NCBI GenBank assembly: GCA_005893275.1
Contig: VBOW01000023.1
Span: 1-54,481 of the forward strand
Direction: 5' to 3'
DNA length: 54,481 bases
From: Candidatus Eisenbacteria bacterium
Lineage (GTDB): Bacteria > Eisenbacteria > RBG-16-71-46 > SZUA-252
Below are positions 38,952 to 47,598 of the stretch, piece by piece (the first letter of the stretch is position 1; each line of letters starts with the position of its first letter). Under the pieces are notes generated by a model. It worked only from the letters and a program-made list of their open reading frames with translations, did not search any database and had not been told where the DNA came from. The position numbers and the translations under genes are program-made.

Positions 38952-41720
38952 TCATTTCGCGCCGCCGATACCGATTCGCTGGCCCACGGCGATCTGCACC
39001 GACCCGTCGAGATCCTTCGGCGCCGCGGGCGTGAGGTGCTGCACGCGATCGAGGCGTCCTTCCACGGACACGGCATTCTCCCCGAGGCCCGCGACACGCA
39101 GCAAGGCGACTTGAAGCCGCGCCGAGTACCGGTCTTCTCTCAGGCCGTGGAGGTCGTAGGTCCGGGAGGACCCGGCGAGGAAGGGGGTGATGAGGAGGCG
39201 GCCCGGGACCGTTTCCCACCGCGCCTCGAAGGAACCCTGGAATGTCGTATCGGTGAGATGGAGATCGCCCGAATGGTTCTGCTCCAGCCCCAGCGCGAGG
39301 GTGCTCACGACGCGCCCCGGATGACGCCGGGTGGCCACGAGCGATCCCGAGATGATTCGCCGCCTGGTCCCGGCCCTCAACGCGTCCTTGAGGAAGGTGA
39401 TGTCGAAGCGCGCGGTCGTCCGGCCTCCGAGCGGCTCGGCGGCCGTGTACTCCGTCGCGATCCTGTGCTCCGCGAAGTCGGTGTTCGCGCCCCGGTGCGT
39501 CACGCGGACGAGAGACGGGGTCACCCAGCTGTCCTCGCTAAGCACGAGCCTCCCGCCGAACGCCCCGCTCTGGACGCGCACGACCGGCTCGAGCCCGCTT
39601 CGCGCGGCGGGCTCTTCGGAGCGGAAGCTGCCGAAGAGGTCCCACCTCCAAATGCTGCGCTTCACCTGAGCGAATCCGCCGCGCCGGTCCGACAGCGCAT
39701 ACGGATTCAGCGCGGTCGCGAGCGCGGGCTGGAAGGAAAATGCCTGCGCGAGGGCATCGAATCCGGCGGCGGCGCCCGTGAGCTCCCCGCGCCACGCCGT
39801 GCGCGAGCGTCCCTCCTCGACCCCCCCGATCCTCCGGTGGCGCACCGTGGCCCCGTCGCCGACGATCGCCCAGGTCCCGGGAAGATCGACGCGGCCCATG
39901 CCGCCGTAGATGGCGCGGGTGCGCGTCCGCGTCTCGACCCCGCCCGGGGTCGGGTCCTCGTGCGTGTAGCCTCCGTAGAGCGTCGCCTGGAAACGGCCGC
40001 GCAGTAACGATCGCCGGAGCCGCGCGGCGTAAAGATCGGATTCCGCCTCGCGGACGGGGCCGCCGGAGGAGATCGGATGCGACGCGAGCGCCACGTAGCC
40101 GTCGAGGTCCCCGAGCGGAGAGGCGTGCCACGCCGCTTGGGCGCTCCTTCGAGGCACGGGGCTCATGAGGAGCGGGGTCTCGCCCGCGCCCGCCGGCGCG
40201 GCGTCGCTCCACTCGAGCGCCGCGTTCCGCGCCGCGTAGCGAAGCTTCATGTGCTGGGGGGTTCCCCGGCCGTTCCCGAGGTCGTCGAACCTGAGCCGCA
40301 TCGATAGCTCCGCCTCGAGCCGGCCCGACGCGGAGAGATCGTATCCCGCGCTCCACGCCCCCCATCCCGTCGCCGAGCGATTCAGCTCGCGGAAGCTCGA
40401 GCGCCCTTCGGCGAGCCACGTCGCCGATCCCCTGAGCCGCCGCGGGGTTTCGGGCGGCGGTTGAGGGGTTCGCCACGACGGAGATTCGAGCCCGCGGGCG
40501 GGCGGAGCGCAGAGGAAGGAGACCGGGTTCGCGGCGAGGGGCTGCGGGGCCTCGACCTGGAATTGGAGCCGGTGTTCCCCGAGCCTCCGCGTGGGGAGCG
40601 GTCCCCGCATCGCGACCTCGACCGGGCGCCCCGCCTGCATGTAGCCCTCCTCGATCGAGACGAGATCCCCATCCATATAGAAGGCGGCGCGAAACGCGCC
40701 TGTGCCGTTCCCGGTCACCACGGCGCGTGGGAGGATCGTATCGCCCATGGCGAACACGGTGCCATGGACCGGCCACTCCAAGGTCGCCGAGCGGACGAGC
40801 AGGTCGGAGCCGATCGCCGGCAGCACGCTCGCTGGGTGGCACACGACGCTCGTCGGATCGGTGCGGAAGCATGCGTCCACGACGACCGAGGAGGATGTCT
40901 CGTCCGTACCGTAGAAGGTCAGCCGCACGCCCAGCACCCCCTGGGGGATGGTGCGCGCGACGGTCTCGGGCAGCGTGACGGGCGCGACGAGGTCCGCGAC
41001 CCCGCTCCGTCGAAGGAAAACCGAGATCGGAATGGTGTACTCGTAGATCGGCGTGACGGAAGCATCGAGCGGCGTGGGCTCGGTATTGGTGACGGCGGCG
41101 GAGGGCAGGAGCTGCACGCGCGCCGACGTGAACGAGACGTCCGTGCCCGCCAGCTCGCGCACCGGGATCGGGACGGGCAAGGCGACATCCGGCGTCAGCG
41201 CGAGGTTCACGTCGCCGGCCTGCACCCGCTCCACGCGTGCCTGGGCCACGGTCGTGAAAGTATAGATCTCCGAATACCTTCCGGGCGGCGGTTCCTCGGT
41301 CCAGTTCGTGCCGGTCGTGTCCTGGACCAAGTTGAGCTTCATCGCGAAGAGGTGCCCGAAGGCGAGCGGCGAAAGCGGCGTGATGTAGAGCGTGTCTCCC
41401 AGCGTGGACCAGCGGTCTGGCAGGGTTGTAATGAGCCCGCCGCCGGAGCTCGGATCGAGATCCGCGACGGAGTAGGCGGCGTGCTTGCCGGTCGGCTGAT
41501 CGAAGACGAATTGCAAGATGGCGTTGGACGGAACGCGCGGGGCTCCGTTCGGTGGGTAAGTGGCCACGACCCTCGGCTGGCCGAGGCACGTGCCTGCGAG
41601 AAACAGAAGCGCCGCGGGGATGCCGAACGCGGTACGGCATCCTAAACGCGAGCTCAAGAGGGAAAGCCTTTCACGGGGAGGGGATTGGGATTGCGGAGGG
41701 CGGCGGCGCAAACGTATCAT
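38952..41720 (-). CDS. Large exported protein: Ig-like repeats plus beta-barrel-like region
   Basis: 922 residues. A signal-like hydrophobic segment sits at about 32-46 after an unusually long basic N-terminus, so the true start may be downstream of ATG 41720. Residues about 50-160 resemble a bacterial SbsA-type Ig-like domain (YPPNGAPRVPSNAILQFVFD). The middle (about 160-430) continues as beta-sandwich-like sequence. From about 460 to the end the sequence is aromatic/charged-alternating with R-x-R patterns (FQATLYGGYTHEDPTPGG, FGGRLVLSEDSWVTPSLVRV), which suggests an outer-membrane beta-barrel. Likely a surface protein of unknown role. Divergent from asd, whose ATG is only 10 bp away. Confidence 0.65.
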   Translation of the reverse strand: MIRLRRRPPQSQSPPRERLSLLSSRLGCRTAFGIPAALLFLAGTCLGQPRVVATYPPNGAPRVPSNAILQFVFDQPTGKHAAYSVADLDPSSGGGLITTLPDRWSTLGDTLYITPLSPLAFGHLFAMKLNLVQDTTGTNWTEEPPPGRYSEIYTFTTVAQARVERVQAGDVNLALTPDVALPVPIPVRELAGTDVSFTSARVQLLPSAAVTNTEPTPLDASVTPIYEYTIPISVFLRRSGVADLVAPVTLPETVARTIPQGVLGVRLTFYGTDETSSSVVVDACFRTDPTSVVCHPASVLPAIGSDLLVRSATLEWPVHGTVFAMGDTILPRAVVTGNGTGAFRAAFYMDGDLVSIEEGYMQAGRPVEVAMRGPLPTRRLGEHRLQFQVEAPQPLAANPVSFLCAPPARGLESPSWRTPQPPPETPRRLRGSATWLAEGRSSFRELNRSATGWGAWSAGYDLSASGRLEAELSMRLRFDDLGNGRGTPQHMKLRYAARNAALEWSDAAPAGAGETPLLMSPVPRRSAQAAWHASPLGDLDGYVALASHPISSGGPVREAESDLYAARLRRSLLRGRFQATLYGGYTHEDPTPGGVETRTRTRAIYGGMGRVDLPGTWAIVGDGATVRHRRIGGVEEGRSRTAWRGELTGAAAGFDALAQAFSFQPALATALNPYALSDRRGGFAQVKRSIWRWDLFGSFRSEEPAARSGLEPVVRVQSGAFGGRLVLSEDSWVTPSLVRVTHRGANTDFAEHRIATEYTAAEPLGGRTTARFDITFLKDALRAGTRRRIISGSLVATRRHPGRVVSTLALGLEQNHSGDLHLTDTTFQGSFEARWETVPGRLLITPFLAGSSRTYDLHGLREDRYSARLQVALLRVAGLGENAVSVEGRLDRVQHLTPAAPKDLDGSVQIAVGQRIGIGGAK

Positions 41721-41729
41721 GAGCCCTCT

Positions 41730-42839
41730 ATGCTAACAAAATCGCGCGGCGCCGCAACGACTTCGAAGCGTTCCCCTTCAAGAGGAACACGAAACGGCAC
41801 CGGGCCGAGGGCGGTCGCGGTCCTCGGCGCGACGGGGACGGTAGGGCAGCGCTTCATCCAGCTCCTCGAGAGCCATCCGTGGTTTTTCGTGGCGGAGGTC
41901 ATGGCCTCGGATCAGAGCGCGGGGAAGACCTACGCCGAGGCCGTGGGGGAGCGCTGGAAGCTTTCCACCCGTATCCCGGAGCGTGTCGCGGGGCTCAAGG
42001 TGAGAGGGCCGGGCGAAAGGCTCCGCTCGCCGATTCTATTTTCGGCTCTCGATGCCTCGGTCGCGGGGGATCTGGAGGAGCGCTACGCGCGCCAGGGGCA
42101 TCTCGTGTCCTCGAACTCGCGGAGCCACAGGCTCGACCCCTTGGTGCCGCTCGTCATCCCCGAGGTGAACCGCGACCACATCGAGCTCCTGGACAAGCAG
42201 AGGTACAACGGCGGCGGAATCCTCACGAATCCGAACTGCTCGGCGATCGTGCTCGTGATGGCGCTCGCGCCGCTGCACCGTGCCTTCGGCGTCGAGTCGG
42301 TGATCGTCACGACCTTTCAGGCTACGAGCGGCGCCGGCTACCCGGGCGTTCCGTCCCTCGACATTCTCGGAAACGTGATTCCGTTTATCGCGGGCGAGGA
42401 GCCCAAGATGGAAACCGAGACGAACAAGATCCTGGGGCGCATCGGCGCGCGAGGGATCGAATCGGCCGGGATCGCCGTGAGCGCCCAGTGCCATCGCGTG
42501 CCAGTTCTGGACGGGCACCTGGAGGCGGTGAGCGTGAAGCTCAAGCGGAGGGCCTCCTTGAAGCAGCTGCTCGGCGCGCTACGCGGATTCCGCCCGCTCG
42601 ACCGGCTCCCGCTTCCTTCCGCGCCGGCGGAGCCGCTCTTCGTGCGCGATGAAGACGATCGCCCCCAGCCGCGCCTCGACGTGGACCGTGCGTCGGGAAT
42701 GGGCGTCACGGTCGGGCGAATTCGCCCCTGCGCGGTCCTCGATTGGAAATTCGACGCCCTGGGCCACAACACCATCCGCGGCGCCGCGGGCGCCGCCATC
42801 CTGAACGCGGAGCTTCTCGCGCATGCGGGCAGAGTCTAG
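41730..42839 (+). CDS. asd: Aspartate-semialdehyde dehydrogenase
   Basis: Asd reduces beta-aspartyl phosphate to aspartate semialdehyde (lysine, methionine, threonine and diaminopimelate pathways), using NADPH. From ATG 41730 the product is 369 residues. The Rossmann motif is VLGATGTVGQRF. The catalytic cysteine is in LTNPNCSAIVLVMAL. TTFQATSGAGYPGV and SAQCHRVPVLDGH carry further catalytic and substrate residues. The pattern is that of the archaeal/fungal-like Asd subgroup. A basic, Ser/Thr-rich N-terminal extension of about 30 residues precedes the fold. It overlaps the next gene by 17 bp. Confidence 0.93.
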   Translation: MLTKSRGAATTSKRSPSRGTRNGTGPRAVAVLGATGTVGQRFIQLLESHPWFFVAEVMASDQSAGKTYAEAVGERWKLSTRIPERVAGLKVRGPGERLRSPILFSALDASVAGDLEERYARQGHLVSSNSRSHRLDPLVPLVIPEVNRDHIELLDKQRYNGGGILTNPNCSAIVLVMALAPLHRAFGVESVIVTTFQATSGAGYPGVPSLDILGNVIPFIAGEEPKMETETNKILGRIGARGIESAGIAVSAQCHRVPVLDGHLEAVSVKLKRRASLKQLLGALRGFRPLDRLPLPSAPAEPLFVRDEDDRPQPRLDVDRASGMGVTVGRIRPCAVLDWKFDALGHNTIRGAAGAAILNAELLAHAGRV

Positions 42840-43437
42840 CGCCGCGCCCGTGAGCCTGACGCGCGACTTCATCCTCGTGCGCCACGGGGAGACCGACTGG
42901 AATCGCGAGCGGCGCGTGCAGGGCGTGAAGGGCGCGTCGATGAACGAGGCGGGGCACGAGCAAGCGAAGGCCCTGGCTCGCGTGTTGTGGGAGGTGCCGC
43001 TCCAGGCGGTCTATTCGAGCGCGCTCCCCAGGGCGGTCGAGACCGCCTCTTACGTCGCCGGTCCGCACCGGCTGAACGTCATCACGGACCCGAGGCTCAA
43101 CGAAATCGATCACGGTGAGTGGGAAGGGCTCAGCGAATTGGAGCTGCCCGATATCGATCTCTACCGGAGGTGGCGCGAAGATCCCACATCGTGCGCGCTT
43201 CCGGGCGCGGAGCCTTTGGCCGCGGTTCACGAGCGCGCCGTGCAGGCGATGCGCGATATCGCAGCGCGACACCCGGCTTCCGACGGGCTCGTGGCGGTCG
43301 TCTCGCACCAGATCGTGCTGGCGCTCCTCAAGTGCCACATCCTCGATCGGCCGTGGAGCCAGATCCGCCGCCACGCGCTGGGCGTCGCGTCCTACGAGGT
43401 CCTGACGGCGGGAGAAGGTTTTGCGCCACGGCCCTGA
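42823..43437 (+). CDS. Histidine phosphatase family protein (phosphoglycerate-mutase-like)
   Basis: 204 residues, RHG family: the catalytic motif LVRHGETDWN (about 18-27) with the phosphorylated histidine, and the second histidine in VAVVSHQIVLALLKCH (about 160). The remaining conserved residues of the branch are in YSSALPRAVETA and DPRLNEIDHGEWEG. The family includes phosphoglycerate mutases, cobalamin/alpha-ribazole phosphatases and sugar-phosphate phosphatases, and the substrate cannot be fixed here. ATG 42823 overlaps asd; a GTG at 42850 is possible. Confidence 0.88.
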   Translation: MRAESSAAPVSLTRDFILVRHGETDWNRERRVQGVKGASMNEAGHEQAKALARVLWEVPLQAVYSSALPRAVETASYVAGPHRLNVITDPRLNEIDHGEWEGLSELELPDIDLYRRWREDPTSCALPGAEPLAAVHERAVQAMRDIAARHPASDGLVAVVSHQIVLALLKCHILDRPWSQIRRHALGVASYEVLTAGEGFAPRP

Positions 43438-43480
43438 TCGCGGGGAACCTGGCGGCCCAGGGAGGGGTAAACGTAAGGCA

Positions 43481-44548
43481 ATGACAGGGCTTCAGTTCCC
43501 GGTAAGATTTTGGCTGTTTCCGGCCTGCCTTCTCGTGGTGTTCGGCCCCGGGAGCGCCCGCGCGACCTCGTTCACCCAGATCACCGCGGACACGACGCGC
43601 GAGACCGATCCGGCGCCGTCGCCGGACGGCAAGTGGATCGCGTTCACGTCGGATCGAGGCGGCCACGGCGCGACCCAGATCTACCTCATGCCCGCGGAAG
43701 GGGGCGAGCCGCGCCAGCTCACCCATGAGCCCGACAGCGTTCGCACGGGCACGCCGAGCTGGGCGCCGGACGGCAAATCGCTCCTTTACGTTTCGACCCG
43801 GGGCAAGCGCTACAACGTCTATTCGATCCCGATCGATGGCGGTGAGCCGCGCCAGATGACCCATGCTCCCGGGAGCCACCGGTTCGCCAGCTATTCGGCG
43901 GACGGGAAGAAGATCGCTTTCTACTCCAACCGGGTTCGTCCGGGGGACCTCTTCGGCTTCAACATCTTCGTCATGGATTCCTCCGGCGAGGAGGAAACCG
44001 CGATGGCAGCGCAGGTGACGAACAGCATGGGCAACCCGGGGCATCCGACCTGGTCGCCCGACGGCAAATGGGTCGCGTTCGTCGCGAAGGAATACGACTC
44101 TCTGAGACAACATACGATGGAAGGCAACATCCTGTTCACGAGGTATCACCTCTACAAGGTGCGGGCCGAGGGCGGAAAGGGAATCCGCCTCACCCACGGC
44201 ACGATCGGCGGGGAGCAGTTCGAGGACACCTGGCCGTCCTGGTCGCCGGACGGCAAGTGGATCGCCTTCGGAAGGGTGATCGGAGGGAAGCGGGACATCT
44301 GGGTCTTGGACGTGGAGACCAACAAGACATTCGCGCTGACGACCGCCGGGAACTGCATCAAGCCCACGTGGGGCTATGACTCCAAGTCGCTCTACTACGC
44401 CACGGTCACCGATAGTAACGAGGACCTCTGGGTCGCCCGAGACCTCACGCTGAAAGCTCCCGCTCCCGCGCGTAAGCCGGCGGCCAAGAAGTCGAGGGCC
44501 AAAGCCCCCCCGGCAGCGTCCAGCTCCACCACGGCAACCCACAGATAG
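43481..44548 (+). CDS. Exported TolB-like beta-propeller protein
   Basis: 355 residues from ATG 43481 (the frame runs back to 43421), preceded by GGGAGGGG and AAGG. A signal peptide (about 5-30) is followed by at least five repeats of the TolB/WD40-like (PD40) pattern: PSPDGKWIAFTSDRGG, PSWAPDGKSLLYVSTRG, ASYSADGKKIAFYSN, PTWSPDGKWVAFVAKEYD and PSWSPDGKWIAFGRVIGG. These make a six-bladed-type propeller in the periplasm. The C-terminal 30 residues are Lys/Ala/Pro-rich. Binding partner unknown. Its TAG is followed in frame by the next gene. Confidence 0.85.
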   Translation: MTGLQFPVRFWLFPACLLVVFGPGSARATSFTQITADTTRETDPAPSPDGKWIAFTSDRGGHGATQIYLMPAEGGEPRQLTHEPDSVRTGTPSWAPDGKSLLYVSTRGKRYNVYSIPIDGGEPRQMTHAPGSHRFASYSADGKKIAFYSNRVRPGDLFGFNIFVMDSSGEEETAMAAQVTNSMGNPGHPTWSPDGKWVAFVAKEYDSLRQHTMEGNILFTRYHLYKVRAEGGKGIRLTHGTIGGEQFEDTWPSWSPDGKWIAFGRVIGGKRDIWVLDVETNKTFALTTAGNCIKPTWGYDSKSLYYATVTDSNEDLWVARDLTLKAPAPARKPAAKKSRAKAPPAASSSTTATHR

Positions 44549-44596
44549 CGGGGACGGGTTACGTCGCGCATCATCGTCGCGCTCCTGGGTGCGATC

Positions 44597-45847
44597 GTGA
44601 TCGTCGGCGCCGCACCGGCCTCGGCGCCACGCGCCACGCGGTCGGCGCGCCCGTCGGCGGGCCGCCCGGGGCCCGTTCCCCAGGCATTGCTCGCCGGCGT
44701 AGGGCCGCTGGCTTGGAACGCTGCCGTCAGCCGCGACCGCGGAACCGGGTCCGGCGGCGCGGCTCCGCTCTGGCCCGCCGTGCGCGTGCTGGCCCCGCTC
44801 GGCACCGAGTCTCTGTACGTGTTCCCGGCGCGGGCCCCGGCGCCGATCCTTCTCGCGTCCTGGCCACGCCAGGATGTGATGACCCACTCCGTTCGAATCT
44901 TCCCCGGATACCGCTGGATCGTCCTCGAAGCGCCGGCAGCGGATTCGAGCGGGGTCGTGGGCGAAGGGCGTCTGGCGCGCTTCTTCACCGCGGATGGCAC
45001 GCTCCGCTGGGAAACACGATCGAAGCTCGTGCCCGCCGCCCTGGGGAGGGACCTCGTGCTCGCGCCGCGTCCATCCCCGGACGACTCGATCCCGCCGCTC
45101 GTGAGAGTGATTCTACTTCCGAAAGGAGAGCCCCGAGCCTCCTGGCCGGCGGTCGCCGGCTGGGGATCGTCCTCGCCGCTCGAGAATTTCCTCGCCGCGA
45201 ATACGATCGGAATGTTCGACTCAACGGGGATCAGGCAGGACGAGCTCAGGCTCTTGAACCTCGAGGGTACGATTCTCTGGGCGCGGAGCCTCGCGGCGGA
45301 TCAGCGCGAGTTTGCGGTCAGCAACTTCGGAGACGTTTCGATCGCCAGGGAAAAGCAGCTCTTCGTTTTCGACCGCTCGGGGGGAGAAAAGCTCCGCGTC
45401 CCCCTGCCGCGAAACATCGTCGGCCGGACGGCGATCACCCCCGACGGGCGCTTCACCTTGGTCGCGGTGACCTCCCCCGTGGCCCGCCGCGCCGAGGGCG
45501 ACCTGTGGGTCGGTCTCTACGAAACCTCACGAAGGGCGCCGGTCTGGACCCGGCGCGACCTCGCGGCTCAAGCCGGAAGGGGCGCGGACGCCCTCGAGCT
45601 CTCCCTCTCGGACGACGGCCAGCGCGCGTTGGTTCGCCTCTCGACCGGCCCGGTGCTCCTCTTGGGGAGCGATGGACGGCTTCTCGCGCGGTGGCCGCTG
45701 GAGCGCGCCTCCCGAGGGGAATACGACCCGGGTCTCGTGCCGCGGCGGACCTGGCTCTCCTCCGACGGCACGCTCGTCGCGCTCACCACGCCGGTGGCGC
45801 GATCCCTCGCGGACGCTCGCGGCTGGCTCTTTCGGGTACCCCGGTAG
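44597..45847 (+). CDS. Exported propeller-like protein; true start unclear
   Basis: 416 residues if the GTG at 44597 is used. That start leaves a poor signal peptide. The codons immediately upstream, back to the TAG of the previous gene in the same frame, encode SRIIVALLGAIVIVGAAPASA, a proper signal peptide. They contain no ATG, GTG or TTG, so an ACG (44564), ATC or CTG start, or TAG readthrough, has to be considered. The mature part is beta-rich with repeats such as LLNLEGTILWARSLAADQ and TPDGRFTLVAVTSPVARR, in the style of a PQQ/WD-type propeller. Ends DARGWLFRVPR. Function unknown. Confidence 0.65.
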   Translation: MIVGAAPASAPRATRSARPSAGRPGPVPQALLAGVGPLAWNAAVSRDRGTGSGGAAPLWPAVRVLAPLGTESLYVFPARAPAPILLASWPRQDVMTHSVRIFPGYRWIVLEAPAADSSGVVGEGRLARFFTADGTLRWETRSKLVPAALGRDLVLAPRPSPDDSIPPLVRVILLPKGEPRASWPAVAGWGSSSPLENFLAANTIGMFDSTGIRQDELRLLNLEGTILWARSLAADQREFAVSNFGDVSIAREKQLFVFDRSGGEKLRVPLPRNIVGRTAITPDGRFTLVAVTSPVARRAEGDLWVGLYETSRRAPVWTRRDLAAQAGRGADALELSLSDDGQRALVRLSTGPVLLLGSDGRLLARWPLERASRGEYDPGLVPRRTWLSSDGTLVALTTPVARSLADARGWLFRVPR

Positions 45848-45895
45848 CGTCGGCTCCGCGGCGGGGCCGGTAGCGTCGGCTCCGCGGCAGGGCCG
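45841..45895. repeat. 26-bp direct repeat between convergent genes
   Basis: Unit CCGGTAGCGTCGGCTCCGCG plus GCGGGG (45841-45866) is repeated at 45867-45892 with a single change (CAGGG for CGGGG), followed by a degenerate start of a third. Each unit can fold a short hairpin (GGCTCC with GGGGCC). It overlaps the C-terminal codons of the first gene and lies immediately before the stop of the convergent lipoprotein gene, so it may act as a bidirectional terminator. Confidence 0.8.
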
Positions 45896-46360
45896 CTAGC
45901 GCACGACGAGGGTCCCCTTCATTCCCTTCTTGGCGTGGCCGTCGACGTGGCAGAAGAACTCGTACTCCCCCGGCTTCGCCGGGGTGAACCTGGCGTGCTT
46001 CGTTCGATGGAAGCTCAAGAACCCCGCGCCCCTGCTCACGGAAATCCCGGCGTCCCCGTCCATGCAGGTGAAATTGTGCGGCACGAAGAGGCTCTTGAAA
46101 TGGAGGGTCAGCTCCACCGGCTTCCCCGATTCCACGATGATGCGGCTCGGTTTGAAATAGAAGGAGTGCACGTCGACCTCGACGACTTGAACCCCCTCCG
46201 CGTTGGTCCTCGCCGTCATCTCGCTCACCGAAAGCTTGCTTCCGGATGTGCCGCATCCGTTCAGGAGGGGGAACGAGAAGAGAACGAGGAGAGCCAGCCG
46301 TCGTGCGGGAAGGAATATGCAGGCCCTGCTCAGACCGGGATCGACTTGAACACGAGACAC
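45896..46360 (-). CDS. Cupredoxin-domain lipoprotein
   Basis: 154 residues from GTG 46360, chosen because GGAGG lies 9 bp upstream; it overlaps the fabF stop by 31 bp. A CTG at 46333, overlapping the stop as CTGA, would give a shorter signal. The signal ends in a lipobox (FSFPLLNGC), so it is probably membrane-anchored. The domain resembles a cupredoxin/copper-binding C-terminal domain of cytochrome-oxidase-II style: VDVHSFYFKPSRIIV, FVPHNFTC and the terminal EYEFFCHVDGHAKKGMKG, with candidate ligands His, Cys, His and Met. It follows the ketosynthase gene, and forms the end of the SRPBCC–KS cassette. Confidence 0.78.
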   Translation of the reverse strand: MSRVQVDPGLSRACIFLPARRLALLVLFSFPLLNGCGTSGSKLSVSEMTARTNAEGVQVVEVDVHSFYFKPSRIIVESGKPVELTLHFKSLFVPHNFTCMDGDAGISVSRGAGFLSFHRTKHARFTPAKPGEYEFFCHVDGHAKKGMKGTLVVR

Positions 46361-47598
46361 GCGTTGGTTCCTCCGAAGCCAAAGGAATTTGAAATGACGG
46401 TTCGTATCGAGATCGAGCGGCCCACCCGCGGAACATAGTCGAGATCGCACTCGGGGTCCGGATGATCGAGGTTGGCGGTCGCGGGGACGAACCCTTCCGA
46501 CACCGTCAGCGACGCGATCGCCGCTTCCATCGCCCCGGAAGCCCCGAGCGCGTGCGCGTGGAGCCCCTTGGTGCCGCTCACCGGTACGCGCCGCGCCCTG
46601 TCGCCGAGGACTTCCTTGATCGCGAGCGTTTCGATGCGGTCGTTCAGCACCGTGGAAGATCCGTGCGCATTCACCGCCTCGATCTCCCCCGGCAAGAGGC
46701 CGGCATCCCGGATCGCGATCCGCATCGCGCGCGCGGCGTCCCGCCCCTGCGGCTGCGGCGCGGTCATGTGGAAGGCGTCGTTGGTGGTCGCGAACCCGAC
46801 GAGCTCGGCATAGATACGGGCGTCGCGTTTCAGGGCGTGCGCCAGATCTTCGAGGATCAGGATCGCGGCGCCTTCCGCCATCACGAATCCATCCCGCCGG
46901 GCGTCGAAGGGGCGTGAGGCGCGGGCGGGCTCGTCGTTGGCGGTCGACATCGCCTTGATCACGGTGAACGCCGCGAAGGTGAGCGGCGCGAGCGGCGCCT
47001 CGACCCCGCCGGCGATCATCGCCGTGGCCTGACCGTCGCGAATCATCCGGAAGGCTTCTCCGATCGCGATCGCCCCGGAGGCGCAGGAGTTGGAATTCCC
47101 GAGCACCGGGCCCCTCGCGCCGAAGGCGATCGCGACGTTGCACGCCCCGGCCCCCGCGAAAACCCGGATCGCGAGACTCGCGGGGACGGAGCGGAGGCCC
47201 GATTCGAGAAACGCCGCGTGGTCCGCTTCCGCGCTCGGGACGCCGCCGAGCGCCGAGCCGATCGTGACGCCCAGATCGGTTTCCGGCACCGCGTGGAGCC
47301 CCTCGCCGATCGCGAGGCCGGCGTCTTCGAGGGCCATCTGCGCCGCGGCGATCGAAAGGTGGCCGAAGCGGTCCATGCGGCCCGCGCGCTTGGGACTGAA
47401 GAAAGCGGCCGGATCGAAGGCCTGGATCTCTCCCGCGATCCGGGTCCGCAGAGCGGACGCATCGAACCGTGTCAGGGGCCCGACGCCGCGCCGGCCTGTG
47501 CGAACCCCTTCCCAGAACTCCCGGCGCCCGGTCCCGATCGGCGTGATGGCGCCGATCCCGGTCAGCGCGACGCGGCGCTTGATCGTTGGGGCAATCAC
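46330..47598 (-). CDS. fabF: Beta-ketoacyl-ACP synthase (FabF-like)
   Basis: 422 residues of thiolase-superfamily ketosynthase. Residues match the Cys-His-His catalytic set: C172 in NSNSCASGA (canonically 'TACATG'), H312 in NAHGSST and H349 in GLHAHALGASG (canonically 'SMTGHLLGAAG'). The GFGGTNA C-terminal loop is canonical. It would condense malonyl-ACP with an acyl chain. The changes around the nucleophile and the GTKGLHAHA loop set it apart from an ordinary housekeeping FabF. No acyl carrier protein or chain-length factor is adjacent. Its ATG overlaps the SRPBCC gene stop (47595-47598) as ATGA. Confidence 0.9.
   Translation of the reverse strand: MIAPTIKRRVALTGIGAITPIGTGRREFWEGVRTGRRGVGPLTRFDASALRTRIAGEIQAFDPAAFFSPKRAGRMDRFGHLSIAAAQMALEDAGLAIGEGLHAVPETDLGVTIGSALGGVPSAEADHAAFLESGLRSVPASLAIRVFAGAGACNVAIAFGARGPVLGNSNSCASGAIAIGEAFRMIRDGQATAMIAGGVEAPLAPLTFAAFTVIKAMSTANDEPARASRPFDARRDGFVMAEGAAILILEDLAHALKRDARIYAELVGFATTNDAFHMTAPQPQGRDAARAMRIAIRDAGLLPGEIEAVNAHGSSTVLNDRIETLAIKEVLGDRARRVPVSGTKGLHAHALGASGAMEAAIASLTVSEGFVPATANLDHPDPECDLDYVPRVGRSISIRTVISNSFGFGGTNACLVFKSIPV

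Noticed and set aside
46331-46333. CTG start for the cupredoxin lipoprotein (CTGA overlap with fabF)
   Set aside because: A canonical GTG at 46360 has GGAGG 9 bp upstream and gives a reasonable signal peptide.
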